DNA of 64,000 bases from Rhodocollybia butyracea (taxonomy: Eukaryota > Basidiomycota > Agaricomycetes > Agaricales > Omphalotaceae). Shown one piece after another: positions 21,616 to 32,170 of this stretch; the first letter of the stretch is position 1, and each line of letters begins with the position of its first letter. Position numbers and translations under genes: made by a program. Under the pieces are notes generated by a model. The model did not search any database and was not told where the DNA came from. It saw only the letters and a list, made by a program, of their open reading frames with translations. Location of the stretch: the NCBI GenBank assembly GCA_015501585.1, contig JADNRY010000013.1, positions 372,001 through 436,000 of the forward strand. Reading direction: 5' to 3'.

Positions 21616-24404
21616 TCAACTTAGGAGGAAATGATTACTTTCCATGGCATCCACAACATATGGAGCAAAAAAGTTCAGGTCAACCTCTCCCTCTGCATCA
21701 GTATCTGCATCGGCCTCAGTAACTGCATTCACCGATTGAACTGATCCAGAACCACTTGCCACTGGTGCAGTCTCAGCTGGAACTGGGGTGGACACAGAGG
21801 GGTTACCAGACCGGATGAAAGAACGTTTCGTATCTCCAACCAAATCGTTCTCTATACCTTTAGTGTTCTTTTTCTGAGTTATCCTTCGTCTCATCGGTGG
21901 TTTTATCTCCATACTGGAACTATTTGGGGATTTCGGTGATTTTGGTTGCTTTTTCGATTGTCGGGTTGGCCGGCTTTCAGTGGTTGGTGGTGACTGCACG
22001 GACGACGAATTACGGGAGGACCTGGTGTTATGTCCTGGACCGGGATTAACGGGAAGTGCTGTCACTGTGGATGAAAGAGGGATATAAGGTTGTGCTTGGG
22101 TAGGAAGAGTAGAGGATGGGGTGGGCGCAGACGCAGTGGAACTTGACGATAGTAGCGGTCCTGGAGCGCCAAATTCACTATTACCAGTGCTATTACTTCC
22201 AATGATTTGAGACATGTCGATCCCAGGGGCTCCTCCAAATGCCGGTGGCAGCACTCCCGTTACGCCTCCCGCAAGCGCCGAAAGCAAATACGTTTGCAAT
22301 GCTATAGGAAGAGCGGAGATTGTCGGTAGAGACTGTAGAATATCTTCCGCTCGAATAACTGGAGGTGTATACAGGGAATGAGGGACAAGAGCGTTTGGCG
22401 CAGGAATCATAGGGGGAGGAGGGACAAACGTATTTAGTGTAGATGAATTGACGGTGGGAGGAGGGACAGAAGTATTGGGCTGTGGAGTAAAATGAGGAAG
22501 CGTGGACATATATGAAAGAGCTGAAGGATTGTTGACATATGACATGTATGGATTATGAGAATCAGAGGTAGCAGGAGCAGTGGAGGTAGCAGGGGTAGTG
22601 GAGGTGGAGGTAGCAGTAGTCGATGACACTCGCTGTGTCGATCTACGAGATTTCCGCGTTTCGGTTTCATCCGATGCCAATGCGTTCGTCTTTGGTTCAG
22701 GAGGACCTGAAACAGGATCTGTAATTCCTATCGGTGTGCACTCTGGGGCGATTCTTGCGTCAGATTCGGACGTTACTACCGGTGTGCTCCCTGAGGCAAT
22801 TACCGCATTGGAATCGGATCTGAGGTCAAGCTTCAAGGGTACTGATATAGCCTCAGCGTCTACATCCGTTTCATCGCCTTTAGCCTGCTCCTCCACGACT
22901 CTTTCCTTCGCCTTGCCTTTTCCTTTCGCGTTTCGAGGTGTGCTATTGGCTTTGGTTGGTCTCCCCTGTTTCTTATTGTCTTTTGTACCTTTTACTGTGG
23001 CGGCTGACGAGCTTGCCGATGGTTTGTCCTCGGTAGGTGGTTTTATCACGGGCTTGGATTTCGTAGCTGTCGGCTTCGCCTTAACAGAGGGTTTTACTTG
23101 CGAAGGTGTGGATTTCACAGGAGATTTCGCGGCGACCCTGGCAGAACTCCGGTGAGGTGTAGTAGGAGCGGAATCAAAATTTCGTGAGGTACGTTTCGGC
23201 AACGGGGTGGAAGCGGCACCAGCGACAGAAGTGGAGCCTGATACCAAAACTGGTTGTTCTTGCGTATGGTCATCAATGAGCTGGTCTATTCCCAATTCAC
23301 TGCTGGCCTCCTCGTCTCCATCCGTACCGTCATCTAGCACCGCAATCTCTACTTGTGAGTACGCATCTGAATCATCGGCGGGAACATCAACATCCATAGC
23401 GATATCTCCGAGGTCAGGCCCATTCGAGACAGTTCCTCTGTTGGGGATACCCTGCTCGTTCAAGTCTGACACGGCCTCATTAGTTTCACGAGGTAAGAAG
23501 CAACCGAGACGGACACGCGGCAGCATAAGAAGAGAAGGATCGGGAGCTGAGGAGCCCAGGGAATGGAGATCGTTAAGAGATGTGCGCTTGAGATCTTTGT
23601 GGCGGTCCAAGATTGAAAACAACCAACCCTGACGAGGACGAGGGGGAACTGACATTAGATTTTGGAGAGTTACAGTGCTGGAGCCCCTTTGACCTTTTTG
23701 TTCTCGCCATCTTCCATCATTACGTCCTCCCCAACTTGTCTGTCCTTGGGAAGCATAGACTGGCGAACGAAGCGTGTATTAACATTACGCGTGGCAGTAA
23801 TAGCTTCAAAGTAGAGTGCAGATGAAGATGATGGTTGAGGCAGGGATTGAGCCCAAGTTGGCAGGACATGACCTGTCTGACTAACAACGAACAGTCTAAC
23901 GACATCTGCCGTTGCCGTATCTTTATCGGTTTCGTCATCGTCGTTCACGACAGACTCTTTATCTTTGTCGGGAACGGCCAAAGGCAATTTATTGGGCACC
24001 TTGTCTAGTACCCAAGAGCCTGGTTCCTGATCTACTTCGTCGCGGCGGGACCGTTTCCTCGCTGACCCCGATCCTGCTGGTGCGGTAGATCTCGAGCGCT
24101 TTGCGCCGCGTTTTTTTGGGGGCACAATAGGAAGGCCACGATATATGTTTTCTGGTAAATTGTTGTATTCCATAGATCTACTCAAAGCGTCTTGGAGGGA
24201 ATCGTATTGAGCTACAGCTCTAGTTTTTGCAGTGGAAGAGTCTACTAGCATAGCAGCTAAACTCGTTTCTTGTTGCGTGGCATTTGTATCGGGTTTGTCC
24301 GGGTTGGGTACTGGACTGAAAGCGGAATTTTTGTGTCCGTCGCGTAATGGAGAGCCACGACAGCTGGGTGTCGGAAGTTCCCCAGGCGCAAGATTGGTCG
24401 TCAT
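21616..24404 (-). CDS. Large disordered nuclear-type protein related to the forkhead gene's C-terminus, without forkhead domain
   Basis: Two open frames follow each other: 24404-23670 (244 codons, ATG start) and 23655-21616 (679 codons). Together they align with residues after the forkhead domain of the gene at 11057-12571: NNLPENI, WVLDKVPNKL, ADVVRLF, RNVNTRFV, then PRPRQGWLFSILDRHK. They are separated by 23 extra bases (about 23650-23672) holding a TAA and shifting the frame; no GT-AG intron of that phase fits. The long second frame is rich in Ser, Thr, Pro and Lys, with basic patches such as RPRQGWLF, KNTKGIEND and GKGKGKAKE, compatible with a nuclear scaffold or regulator. No DNA-binding domain is recognisable. 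It may be one gene with an unrecognised intron, two genes, or a broken gene. Confidence 0.65.
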
Positions 24405-25671
24405 TGTTCAGTAGCTGTAGAACTGTTCAACTGAAGGAATACGAAAGCACTGCGCAGGCTTACTGTCTAGCAAATAGTTCAAGTCAAACCGAATTTCACT
24501 GACGAAAAAGCTTGAATCCAGTAGACCTATAAGCGTTGTTCATGGCGTCGATACAGGCATGAAGGAGGAAATTATACCTCAAAAACGCGAAAGTTTTTCC
24601 AGGAGTTTGGGTGAGAAACAAGGCTTTCTCAGCCGCAGCGAAAGTGGCGATAGCAAAGCGAAGTGAAAGAAATTTCAAGAAACAAACAAAGCAATACTCA
24701 AAGTCGAGTTTAAGTAACGTTCAGCGCTTATTATTGAATGACCTGTTCGTTCCCCTCAGATTATCAAGGACTCATTGAGCTCTACGGAACAACGCGCACG
24801 GAGCAACTCTGATCTACACCGTCGCAATCATCTTCCTCGATTTGCCAATGATGTCGAATACCTCTCAGCCTCACCCCCAAGATCCAGGACACAAAGTCTT
24901 GCCAACCGGGACCTACGAAGAAGCGATGACTCAACGCAGGAAAGCAGTGTGATACTCTGTCGATTGCAAGAGGTAAAGACGTCTTTCAATCAGTTCGATA
25001 TAACTTGGATACAACTATGTTCAACTCGTCCTACTTTTGTTGAATATTCCTTGCTTCAAACTGTAATCCAGCGAGCTCTTGATAAAACATATCCTTACGG
25101 CTTGTACCGGGTTTTGGATCCTTGCTGCCACCGGACAACTCCAAGCCTAAGGAAAGCGAGCTAAAATGTGGTATAGCACCCTTACGATGTCTTTTTTTCG
25201 GCCAAATGGCCGGATAAGGCTGGAAAATATGAAATATTGGACTAGTTCGGGCATCACCGCGGGTGAGCCCCGCCGTATAGTACCTTACTGCGCTCATGTA
25301 CATTCTTGTATAGATATGGATCTATCATCTGCGTTCCTGGAGTATCTCGATGGGTGCGACAGTGCAAATGAAACACCTAGGAGATTGCTCCCAAGGGTGA
25401 AAGCGAAGATGAATTTCTACAACTTATGGATTAGTATAGATACTAATCTTGCCAGTGTAGAATTATTCCTCTGCGATTTCTCTTTGCCTGTCATGACCTC
25501 AAACTCGTGAAGGTTTATGTACTTCAAAACATACACAATAAACCCGAGCAAATGCCACTGCTGTGACAACTGACAGCCATGATATCTAAAGTCGTCATCT
25601 AATAAGGCTCTTTCTGTCTCCTCTTCTTTTCAAACGTCGATGTGCTTTCAGCCACTTGACTTTTCAAGCTC
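24405..25671. other. Gene-poor stretch upstream of the forkhead-tail protein
   Basis: About 1.27 kb. A plus-strand frame at 24775-25164 reads like a charged disordered protein (RARSNSDLHRRN) but has no ATG and no domain. A minus-strand frame at 24496-24678 could be an extra upstream exon of the 24404 gene, ending at a GTATAA donor, but nothing confirms it. I see no repeat or RNA gene. Confidence 0.4.
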
Positions 25672-27475
25672 ATGAAAATGAGCACCATAAGTTTGACGAA
25701 TTCTCAATCACTCGCGCTGGCCCAGTGTATCGCACATGGACGAATGGGACAGGTGAGTACAATTGATATACTGTGGGCAAAATGATAAACTTGTCTCTAG
25801 GGTATAAGTTGTACGTTTATTCTCAGATAGTTCATCTGTTTCGTTCACCATTGCTTAGATGCCACTACGACACTTTTTGTAAGCTATATTCTTCGAAATT
25901 TTTCAGGCTAGGTAACACATCTCTTAGCTGTATGATTATTCTTTGACCGTCTGGGACGAGGTGGGTATCAATAGTGTGTCAATGTCTTGCGATTGACACT
26001 TGATATCAACTTTTTGGCAGGCAAAATACGTCTGGGGACCAAAACAATTCTCTGTGGGCATGGCTGCCTTCATTCTAGCTCGATATGGCGCCTTAGCAGG
26101 TACTATATTCCTTTTGCTGCCTGTAGGTGAACCTCGAGTATTTCACAGATCATATGTTGATTTTCTGGAGCTTTTTTTCTAGGACACTACTTCTCCTGCC
26201 ATGGAGAGCACGGCTACTGGCGAGTTACATCCTCACTTAAAATAATTCTAACTGTTCAACGATGTCACTTCGTCATACCAGTCCTGCGATTGATTTCGGT
26301 GATCTCCTCTGAGTGTAGGTGTAATCATTTTTCCGTAGATCTTGATTAAGTTCCAATCTGATTTATGAGGACACTAGTCATCGTAGCCATCAGAACATGG
26401 GCGATATGGTGTGGGTGTCGTCGAATTTCTATAACGCTGGCGTTTTTCTCTTCGGTCAGTATTCGTCCACGTAGCATCTTTAATGCCTGATCATTATCTT
26501 CGTACAGGCCGCGATCATTCCCGCAGCAGTTATAATCGGTGAAAGTATAGCCACGAACCGCGGTCTGTTTTCATCCTTTCCTACAAAGCCACTCTGGTTG
26601 ATGTCTTTGCTTTGTAGTTGTACCCCTTGTTAGTCCAGAGTTTATAGATATATGCTCTTCAACTATTAGCAATATCACACAAGCCTACGTCGTTCCTTAC
26701 ATCTTGACGATCCTTTACGAATCTGGTACCCTTGTGTTTTCAGACCATAAAGAACAATACTCATACGCTCCTCCATTTTCCAGTAACATTAACGCTCTCT
26801 TTGATACGGATACTTACCTGGCGTAAAACCATCTCAAAAGAGGTCCGTACTCCTCTTCTAGATACCCTTTGGAGAGATGGTATGCTTCTAACCCCAAGCT
26901 GTTTCTGGAATACACAAGCTCATTGTTTTTAGGTGTTTTGTACTTTTCTTTCATGCTGCGTACGTAATGAGGACTCCCATACTACACGATAGCTCACTGT
27001 CGCCATCTAATTACAGTTTTGGGTTTCTTGAATATTGGAATAGTGTTACAATCCGGGGTGCGTAACGTTCCAACCCCTGTTTTCTCATATTGTCACTGTA
27101 GGGTGGGATTGACTGACGAGGTCTTCATCTATAGGCCCCTCAACTCAGAACAGGCTGTGCCCAGTGCGTCGATTTTTTATGAAAAAGTTCAATAGAACTT
27201 GTGTTTATGCATCATTGTTTCTGCAGACTGCAAGCAGTAATCCACAGCATTCTGTCTACTCGAATCGTCCTGGTAAATCCTAATTTTTCCTGACGGAGTC
27301 CGCAACCAACCCGCTTTTTTAGCATATGAGGGACGTAAAAGCACATGGATGCTCCGTGTTGCAAACCGACGACAGGGTGACCACGATCGAGTTTACAAAC
27401 CCAAATTTCAATGCTTCAATAATAAGCGACGATGATGCATCTGAGGATGTGATGGACTCAGCATACGAGGTTTAA
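25672..27475 (+). CDS. Seven-helix membrane protein, DUF6533-like family
   Basis: Basidiomycete integral membrane protein in many short exons; about 330 residues are expected. It starts MKMSTISLTNSQSLALAQ at 25672. The family block is LYDYSLTVWDEAKYVW, followed by KQFSVGMAAFILARYGALAG, the conserved first helices. Further hydrophobic segments are TLVIVAIRTWAIW, AAIIPAAVIIGESIA, AYVVPYILTILYEFLTLSLI and LYFSFMLLLGFLNIGIVLQ. A cytosolic-type polar tail (DDDASEDVMDSAYEV) ends at 27475. The exons between 25800 and 26000 are very small and my splice choices there are tentative. The family is abundant in mushrooms and has no assigned function; the helix count suggests a receptor-like fold but this is inference. 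Confidence 0.72.
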
Positions 27476-28680
27476 TTTGATATGAATAATTTCTGCTATC
27501 ATGTCTTTCCCATTTCCTGCCATTCTCACGACTCCCTTCAGTTGCAGAATTGTCTTTTTCCGATATACTTTACTTGAAAGAAATATCAAGTTTTACAGAA
27601 TTATGGCTTCCCGAGTCCTCCCCCCCCCTCGACGAAGTCTATGGGATTGACGTTAAGAAATTATTTGAGCTTGTGCTTAGCTTGCATATCGCGACACTGG
27701 ACGAGTTATCATTTTACCACTTGGACCGAACTCGAAACCTCAAAGAATTTAGAATGAAAAGCCATTGCGATACTAATCAGGTAATCAAGCGCCATAGTAC
27801 CGCGGCGTTTTGACGCGTTTAAAAAGGCGTGCTAAAAGCCTATATATCACACCAAGTTATAGTTATGTCATTCTAGCAAGCAACATACTTTATTAAGATT
27901 TATCTCATGCAAAAAGTGCTCGCGAACAGCTGAATAGCCCCTCAAGGCGAGGATTGCTGGTCGATGCTGGGCAAAATTATGACGAGTCCCAATTTGGAAG
28001 GTCAAAGCGAACTATAGCAAAATCATCTTTTGTTGGCACTTGATTGTCTAAGCTTTGTTCCACAAAATGGTGGTCATTTTTTTGGCTCGCTTGTCCGATA
28101 AGTCGCACTTGGATTTTTATGAAGGATGGCAAGTCCTACGCTGGCAATTGCCGAAACTTCGCTAGAAATGAATATCGGTAGCTTAAACATCTGGAAGAGC
28201 TGATACAGCTCTGTTGTTGGCAGTTTTTGTGGTTTATACCTGAGCGGGAGAGCACATACTACAGTTTAATCCCTGGACTCATTGGCACTTGGGAGCGTCT
28301 GGAGTTGTCAGTAGGACAGTAATACTCCAGGCATAAAAACTCTCGGCTGTGGCTAGAAACCGAGCCACATATAGATGCAACAAAGAGCTTGAATCGGAAG
28401 GATCTGGTGGAGACACGACTATAAGGCCATAATCTAAAGAGTAGATCTGCAGAGCTGAGGTCAAATAAAATTTCCTAAATGGGAAGATCACTGCAGATCA
28501 GACTTAACACCTTTTTGCAGCTGGATCATTGTCCTATTTTTCAATTTTTATTTGTCCTCATGTATGTGGTGGGTAGATAAATAGAGTATTTACTTCAAAG
28601 TTCGAACAAACTCCCAACCACTCACCGATTTTGTCTGCTCCAGCGTTGCGTTCGGGTCGTTGCCATCCGCTACAATAATA
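27476..28680. other. AT-rich stretch with weak ORF remnants
   Basis: About 1.2 kb. A frame at 27550-27813 follows a possible acceptor and reads LFELVLSLHIATLDELSFYH; a minus frame at 28279-28491 contains an SSLLHLYVARF stretch. Both faintly resemble degraded leucine-rich F-box proteins but I cannot support a gene. A C9 run lies near 27620. Confidence 0.35.
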
Positions 28681-30005
28681 ATGGACCCTTCATTCTATGA
28701 GAAAATCTTACTCTATTTTTTGGAAGAAATCTCTGAGAATGCTCTGTAAGTGCTTGATATCCGACTCAAACGAATACTCCACTTGCTGATTTACTGCTTG
28801 TTTTTTTTTTTTTTTTTTTTTTGCTCTGACTCGTCCTCTAAATACAGCAATAAAATCCAGTTTCAGCCGGGTAACTGGGGTGGCAATCTTGAACTTTCAA
28901 CGTTTTGTAATGCGCTTAGTTCTGCATTGCACGAGCTCACCCTCCTCTTAATCACACAAGACAGCATTCAATCGTCGATGGTCGACACTACCAGCATCCC
29001 TTCTCCATCGTTCTCCTCTCCAACTACCTCTCACACTTTCTCCGAGTCAGAGACATCAACCCTCTTTTCGCCACACCATGCCACGAAACCACATCGCATT
29101 TATGTCTGGGCTGCAACAAAATCGACGGGAAAGCTACTGATGATACAAGTAACGTCGCTGCAGTCCAAGTAGGTCAACGGGGCCACGGTTGCATTGCAGA
29201 AAATCGATACATGACGGCTACTCAAGCTACGTCGTTCCCCGGCTTCGTCACTCAAGAGCAGGGCTACACCGATAACAACGTATCATTAGCCACTTTTGGT
29301 TCTGCAGCTGCCTATCCTCAGCAATTTTTCATCGACGAAGAAAATCATCCAGCTTGCTTTTCTCATCCACAGCTCACACCTCGTCATTCTCCTCCTCGGG
29401 ATTCCTCGCAGAATGAATTGGGCTCCGTTGACTCGAACAGACTGCTCTATCCATTTCACGATACAGAATTTTCCAACACAGAGCAACCGTCATTATGGAG
29501 GGCAAGGGCACAACATCACCCTAGTTCTTTGACTCCACCAGAGGCCAGTAGTAGTCGGAGAACAAAACGTGTCTACACAGACGACAGCGAAGATGTGTCA
29601 TCTCGACCAAAAAGCCGACGCCAGCGAACCTATACACTGAACTCTGCTTCCAACTTGGTCCCAGAAACAGTGAGATGCCGGTTCCAATCCGAGGGGAAGG
29701 AGTGCGGGCAGGTATTGGCCGTCAACAATGCAATTGCTCATGTTGACAGCCATGTAAATGATCAGTTGAACGAGCTAAGAAAAACAAAAAGAATAGCCAA
29801 AGCGGATGCTTACCTGCCTTGTCAATGGGCTGGTACACATACATGCTGTCACAATGGCAAGGTCTGCGGGACGCGAGGTTTATCCCGGCATTATCATTCT
29901 CTGCACTCACTGAAGATGCTTTGTCAAAATTGTGGGAAAGGATATTCGCTTGGTCGGCCAGATGTCTTGCGGGCACATCGCAAGAAAGAACACGGTGGTC
30001 GATAG
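28681..30005 (+). CDS. Basidiomycete zinc-finger protein with three loose C2H2-type fingers (5' part uncertain)
   Basis: The secure part is the open frame from ATG 29211 to 30005 (264 residues). A Gln/Ser/Pro-rich region is followed by RRTKRVYTDD and a basic KSRRQRTY. Three Cys/His groups come next: VRCRFQSEGKECGQ with two distal His, YLPCQWAGTHTC with C-x-H-x3-H, and CQNCGKGY with DVLRAHRKKEH (C238, C241, H256, H261). Likely a nuclear DNA-binding protein. Upstream, an exon at 28681 (MDPSFYEKILLYFLEEISEN) splices across a T22 intron into an open frame (28847-29172) that ends in a stop, while the 29211 frame is itself open back past 29000. How these are joined is unresolved, so the true start lies between 28681 and 29211. 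Confidence 0.65.
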
Positions 30006-30262
30006 GAGGAAGTGACGAACTTGTTTTGAGCCAATGAGCTGGAGATAGCTAGAGTCATAGGAGACGAATGAATTAAAGGGGTTCTTGAAGTTTTATATAG
30101 TATTCCAACCTGTATATGCCAAATTCCAACCATATGTCAAGAGGTTTAGAGAGTTTGCCTTTGAGAGCCAGAGTTTATGCTTACAAGCTTGGATTTGTCA
30201 AGCGCTATTAGATCAGCGCTCAACGCTGATTGAGGAATGTTGTTTATCCGCGGACCATCACC

Positions 30263-31717
30263 ATGGACAGTGTCGTGGACATGAACCCAGCTCAGCAAAT
30301 TCTCATGCCGTCTCCCAATATCACGTCCCCTACTCCTGATACTCTTCATATACTTTCCGGATCGTTCCGCTCTCTCTCACTCTTTCTTCTTGCTTTCTCT
30401 CCTACCAAACGAACCCTTTCATTTGTTCAGCAAGTTCCTGGCTTTGGGCCGCATCAGTACGTGGGTTCTAATCGAGAGAAAATAAAACGCTTGCGGAAAA
30501 ACTCCAAGGACCAGACAGAAGGATTAAAAGCGTATACAACAAGCTGGGCTCTTCCTCCGATTCTTTCCAGCTGGGAAATCACACCGGAATGGGACGTTAA
30601 CCACATTGATAACGTCCTTATCACTGCTGTTTCTTCTTACATTACTCTTCCACCTCCGTACACACACGTATACTCAATGGGCGGGCCTACTGGTGAAGCG
30701 CACCTTCTTTCATCGCTTACTGGCTCTTTTGTGGAAAAAATCCAGGAACTCACTTTTGTTCCTCTGGAAAAGCTTGCAGAAGCGGATAAGACAAGAAAGG
30801 CCTTGAGATATGGCTCCCATGGTATCGAGTTTGCTCATTCGTCCAGTACGGACGTACGATTAGCCTTTGTACCTGTGCTCGGAACCAACTCGATTGAGGT
30901 GTATACTCATAATCCCGACACAGGCTTTCTGACACATGTTTATTCTTCTCCGTCTCCTCGAGTAGGCGTAGAAGATGGACCACGACACGTCAAGATTCAT
31001 CCAAACGGTAAAGTGTTGTATTGCGTTACCGAACATAATAATCTGTTGGATGTGTATTCTATTGCTGGAAACGACGATACACTAGTCGAAGGGACGAGCA
31101 AGTGGCCGACGAACCCACTCACCCATCTCGGTACCCGCTCGCTCGTTCCTCCACATCTATCATATCCCTCCGCGCCGCTGGAAACCGTGCACCGGTTCAG
31201 AGGAGATACACTGATGCTCGGACCAAGCGCAGGTGAAGGAAATCTGCCTACGGAAATATGGGCTACAACTCGTGGTGCAACAGAAGACGAGCGAGGATGG
31301 GTCAGTGTATTCGAGCTGGATCAGGATGGGATGCTGGTCTCTTCGCTGTCAGATGAAGGAGTCGAACGTTATGAGACCCCAACCTCAGGAGGAAAAGCTC
31401 ATGCTATCGATTTGTTCCCCAAGTCTACGGCATCTTTTGAGTCCACTAACGCAAGCCACCAAGGCTCACCTGTATGGATTCTCCTTACAGATGACTCGGA
31501 TCATGCTGCAGGGGAAGTGCGTGAGCCACAAGACGAAGCATCGAGTAGCAAGCCGATCGGTGGTGTTCGCGTACTGGAGTGGAACGGGTGGTTCAATGGA
31601 GGTGTGCGAGAGGTTGTAGGATGGCCATCTGAAGGTAAGAATGAGGGATTGGATGGAGAACTGATGCGAGGAGGTAGTCATGCTGTGTGGTTGACAATTG
31701 AGGATAGTTTGGATTAA
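30263..31717 (+). CDS. Carboxy-cis,cis-muconate cyclase-like seven-bladed beta-propeller lactonase
   Basis: Single exon of 484 residues, started at ATG 30263 (MDSVVDMNPAQQ). The fold is the lactonase beta-propeller shared by 6-phosphogluconolactonase and fungal 3-carboxymuconate lactonizing enzyme. Family blocks include SMGGPTGEAHLLS, YGSHGIEFAHSS, DVRLAFVPVLGTNSIEVY, DGPRHVKIHPNGKVLYCVTE and WISVFELD-like WVSVFELDQDGM. The enzyme cycloisomerises 3-carboxymuconate in the beta-ketoadipate pathway, by which fungi degrade protocatechuate and other lignin-derived aromatics. No signal peptide is present, so it is probably cytosolic. The annotation as cyclase rests on similarity to the fungal family; a different lactonase substrate is possible. 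Confidence 0.85.
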   Translation: MDSVVDMNPAQQILMPSPNITSPTPDTLHILSGSFRSLSLFLLAFSPTKRTLSFVQQVPGFGPHQYVGSNREKIKRLRKNSKDQTEGLKAYTTSWALPPILSSWEITPEWDVNHIDNVLITAVSSYITLPPPYTHVYSMGGPTGEAHLLSSLTGSFVEKIQELTFVPLEKLAEADKTRKALRYGSHGIEFAHSSSTDVRLAFVPVLGTNSIEVYTHNPDTGFLTHVYSSPSPRVGVEDGPRHVKIHPNGKVLYCVTEHNNLLDVYSIAGNDDTLVEGTSKWPTNPLTHLGTRSLVPPHLSYPSAPLETVHRFRGDTLMLGPSAGEGNLPTEIWATTRGATEDERGWVSVFELDQDGMLVSSLSDEGVERYETPTSGGKAHAIDLFPKSTASFESTNASHQGSPVWILLTDDSDHAAGEVREPQDEASSSKPIGGVRVLEWNGWFNGGVREVVGWPSEGKNEGLDGELMRGGSHAVWLTIEDSLD

Positions 31718-31788
31718 ATGTTAGATTTCGTTTACTGTCCGTATGGGAAGATATATCTCTTTACTTCACTATGTTGACTTCTACTCAT

Positions 31789-31883
31789 GGTGAGATGGCC
31801 GAGCGGTCTAAGGCGCTAGAATCAGGTCTTGCATCTGAACTATCTAGTCATTCGTGGCGTGGGTTCGAATCCCACTCTCATCA
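31789..31883 (+). tRNA. tRNA-Leu(CAG) with intron, copy 2
   Basis: All stems and the CAG anticodon match copy 1 at 5596-5690. The only difference is C for T inside the 15-nt intron (GCATC versus GTATC). It lies 70 bases after the cyclase-like gene and 287 bases before the 3' end of the F-box/WD40/UIM gene. Confidence 0.9.
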
Positions 31884-32170
31884 AACCAGGTCTCGAAGTT
31901 AATTCTATGTCTTTTTTGAAGTATTCATATCGCGAAACGATGCCCAACCAAAGCGTTTATGGTATTTCACGAAGCGACGTGTATTTGCTTCATATATTTA
32001 GCAAGATGATCAGAGTATTGTTTATTACGATTTTCAACTTTTGGTATATGGTCAAAGCGACAGTCAATGACTATATCTAGGAGGATTGATATTTTCTTCT
32101 AGACCTGGAAGATTTCCGGACCATTAGGGACTGAATTTCTGCGTATCGTCAACACAGATTTATGGAATTT

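Noticed and set aside
22580..23155. Plus-strand 191-codon open frame
   Set aside because: Antisense shadow of the Ser/Pro/Lys-rich forkhead-tail protein; its Val/Ala/Ser bias is the complement of that composition.
23640..23690. 45-base intron GTCAAA...GTCAG to join the two forkhead-tail frames
   Set aside because: Phase does not fit: the second exon would be read out of frame, and conserved residues KVKGAPAL would be lost.
24775..25164. Plus-strand charged open frame
   Set aside because: No in-frame ATG, no domain and no clear acceptor upstream; kept only as a note on the gap.
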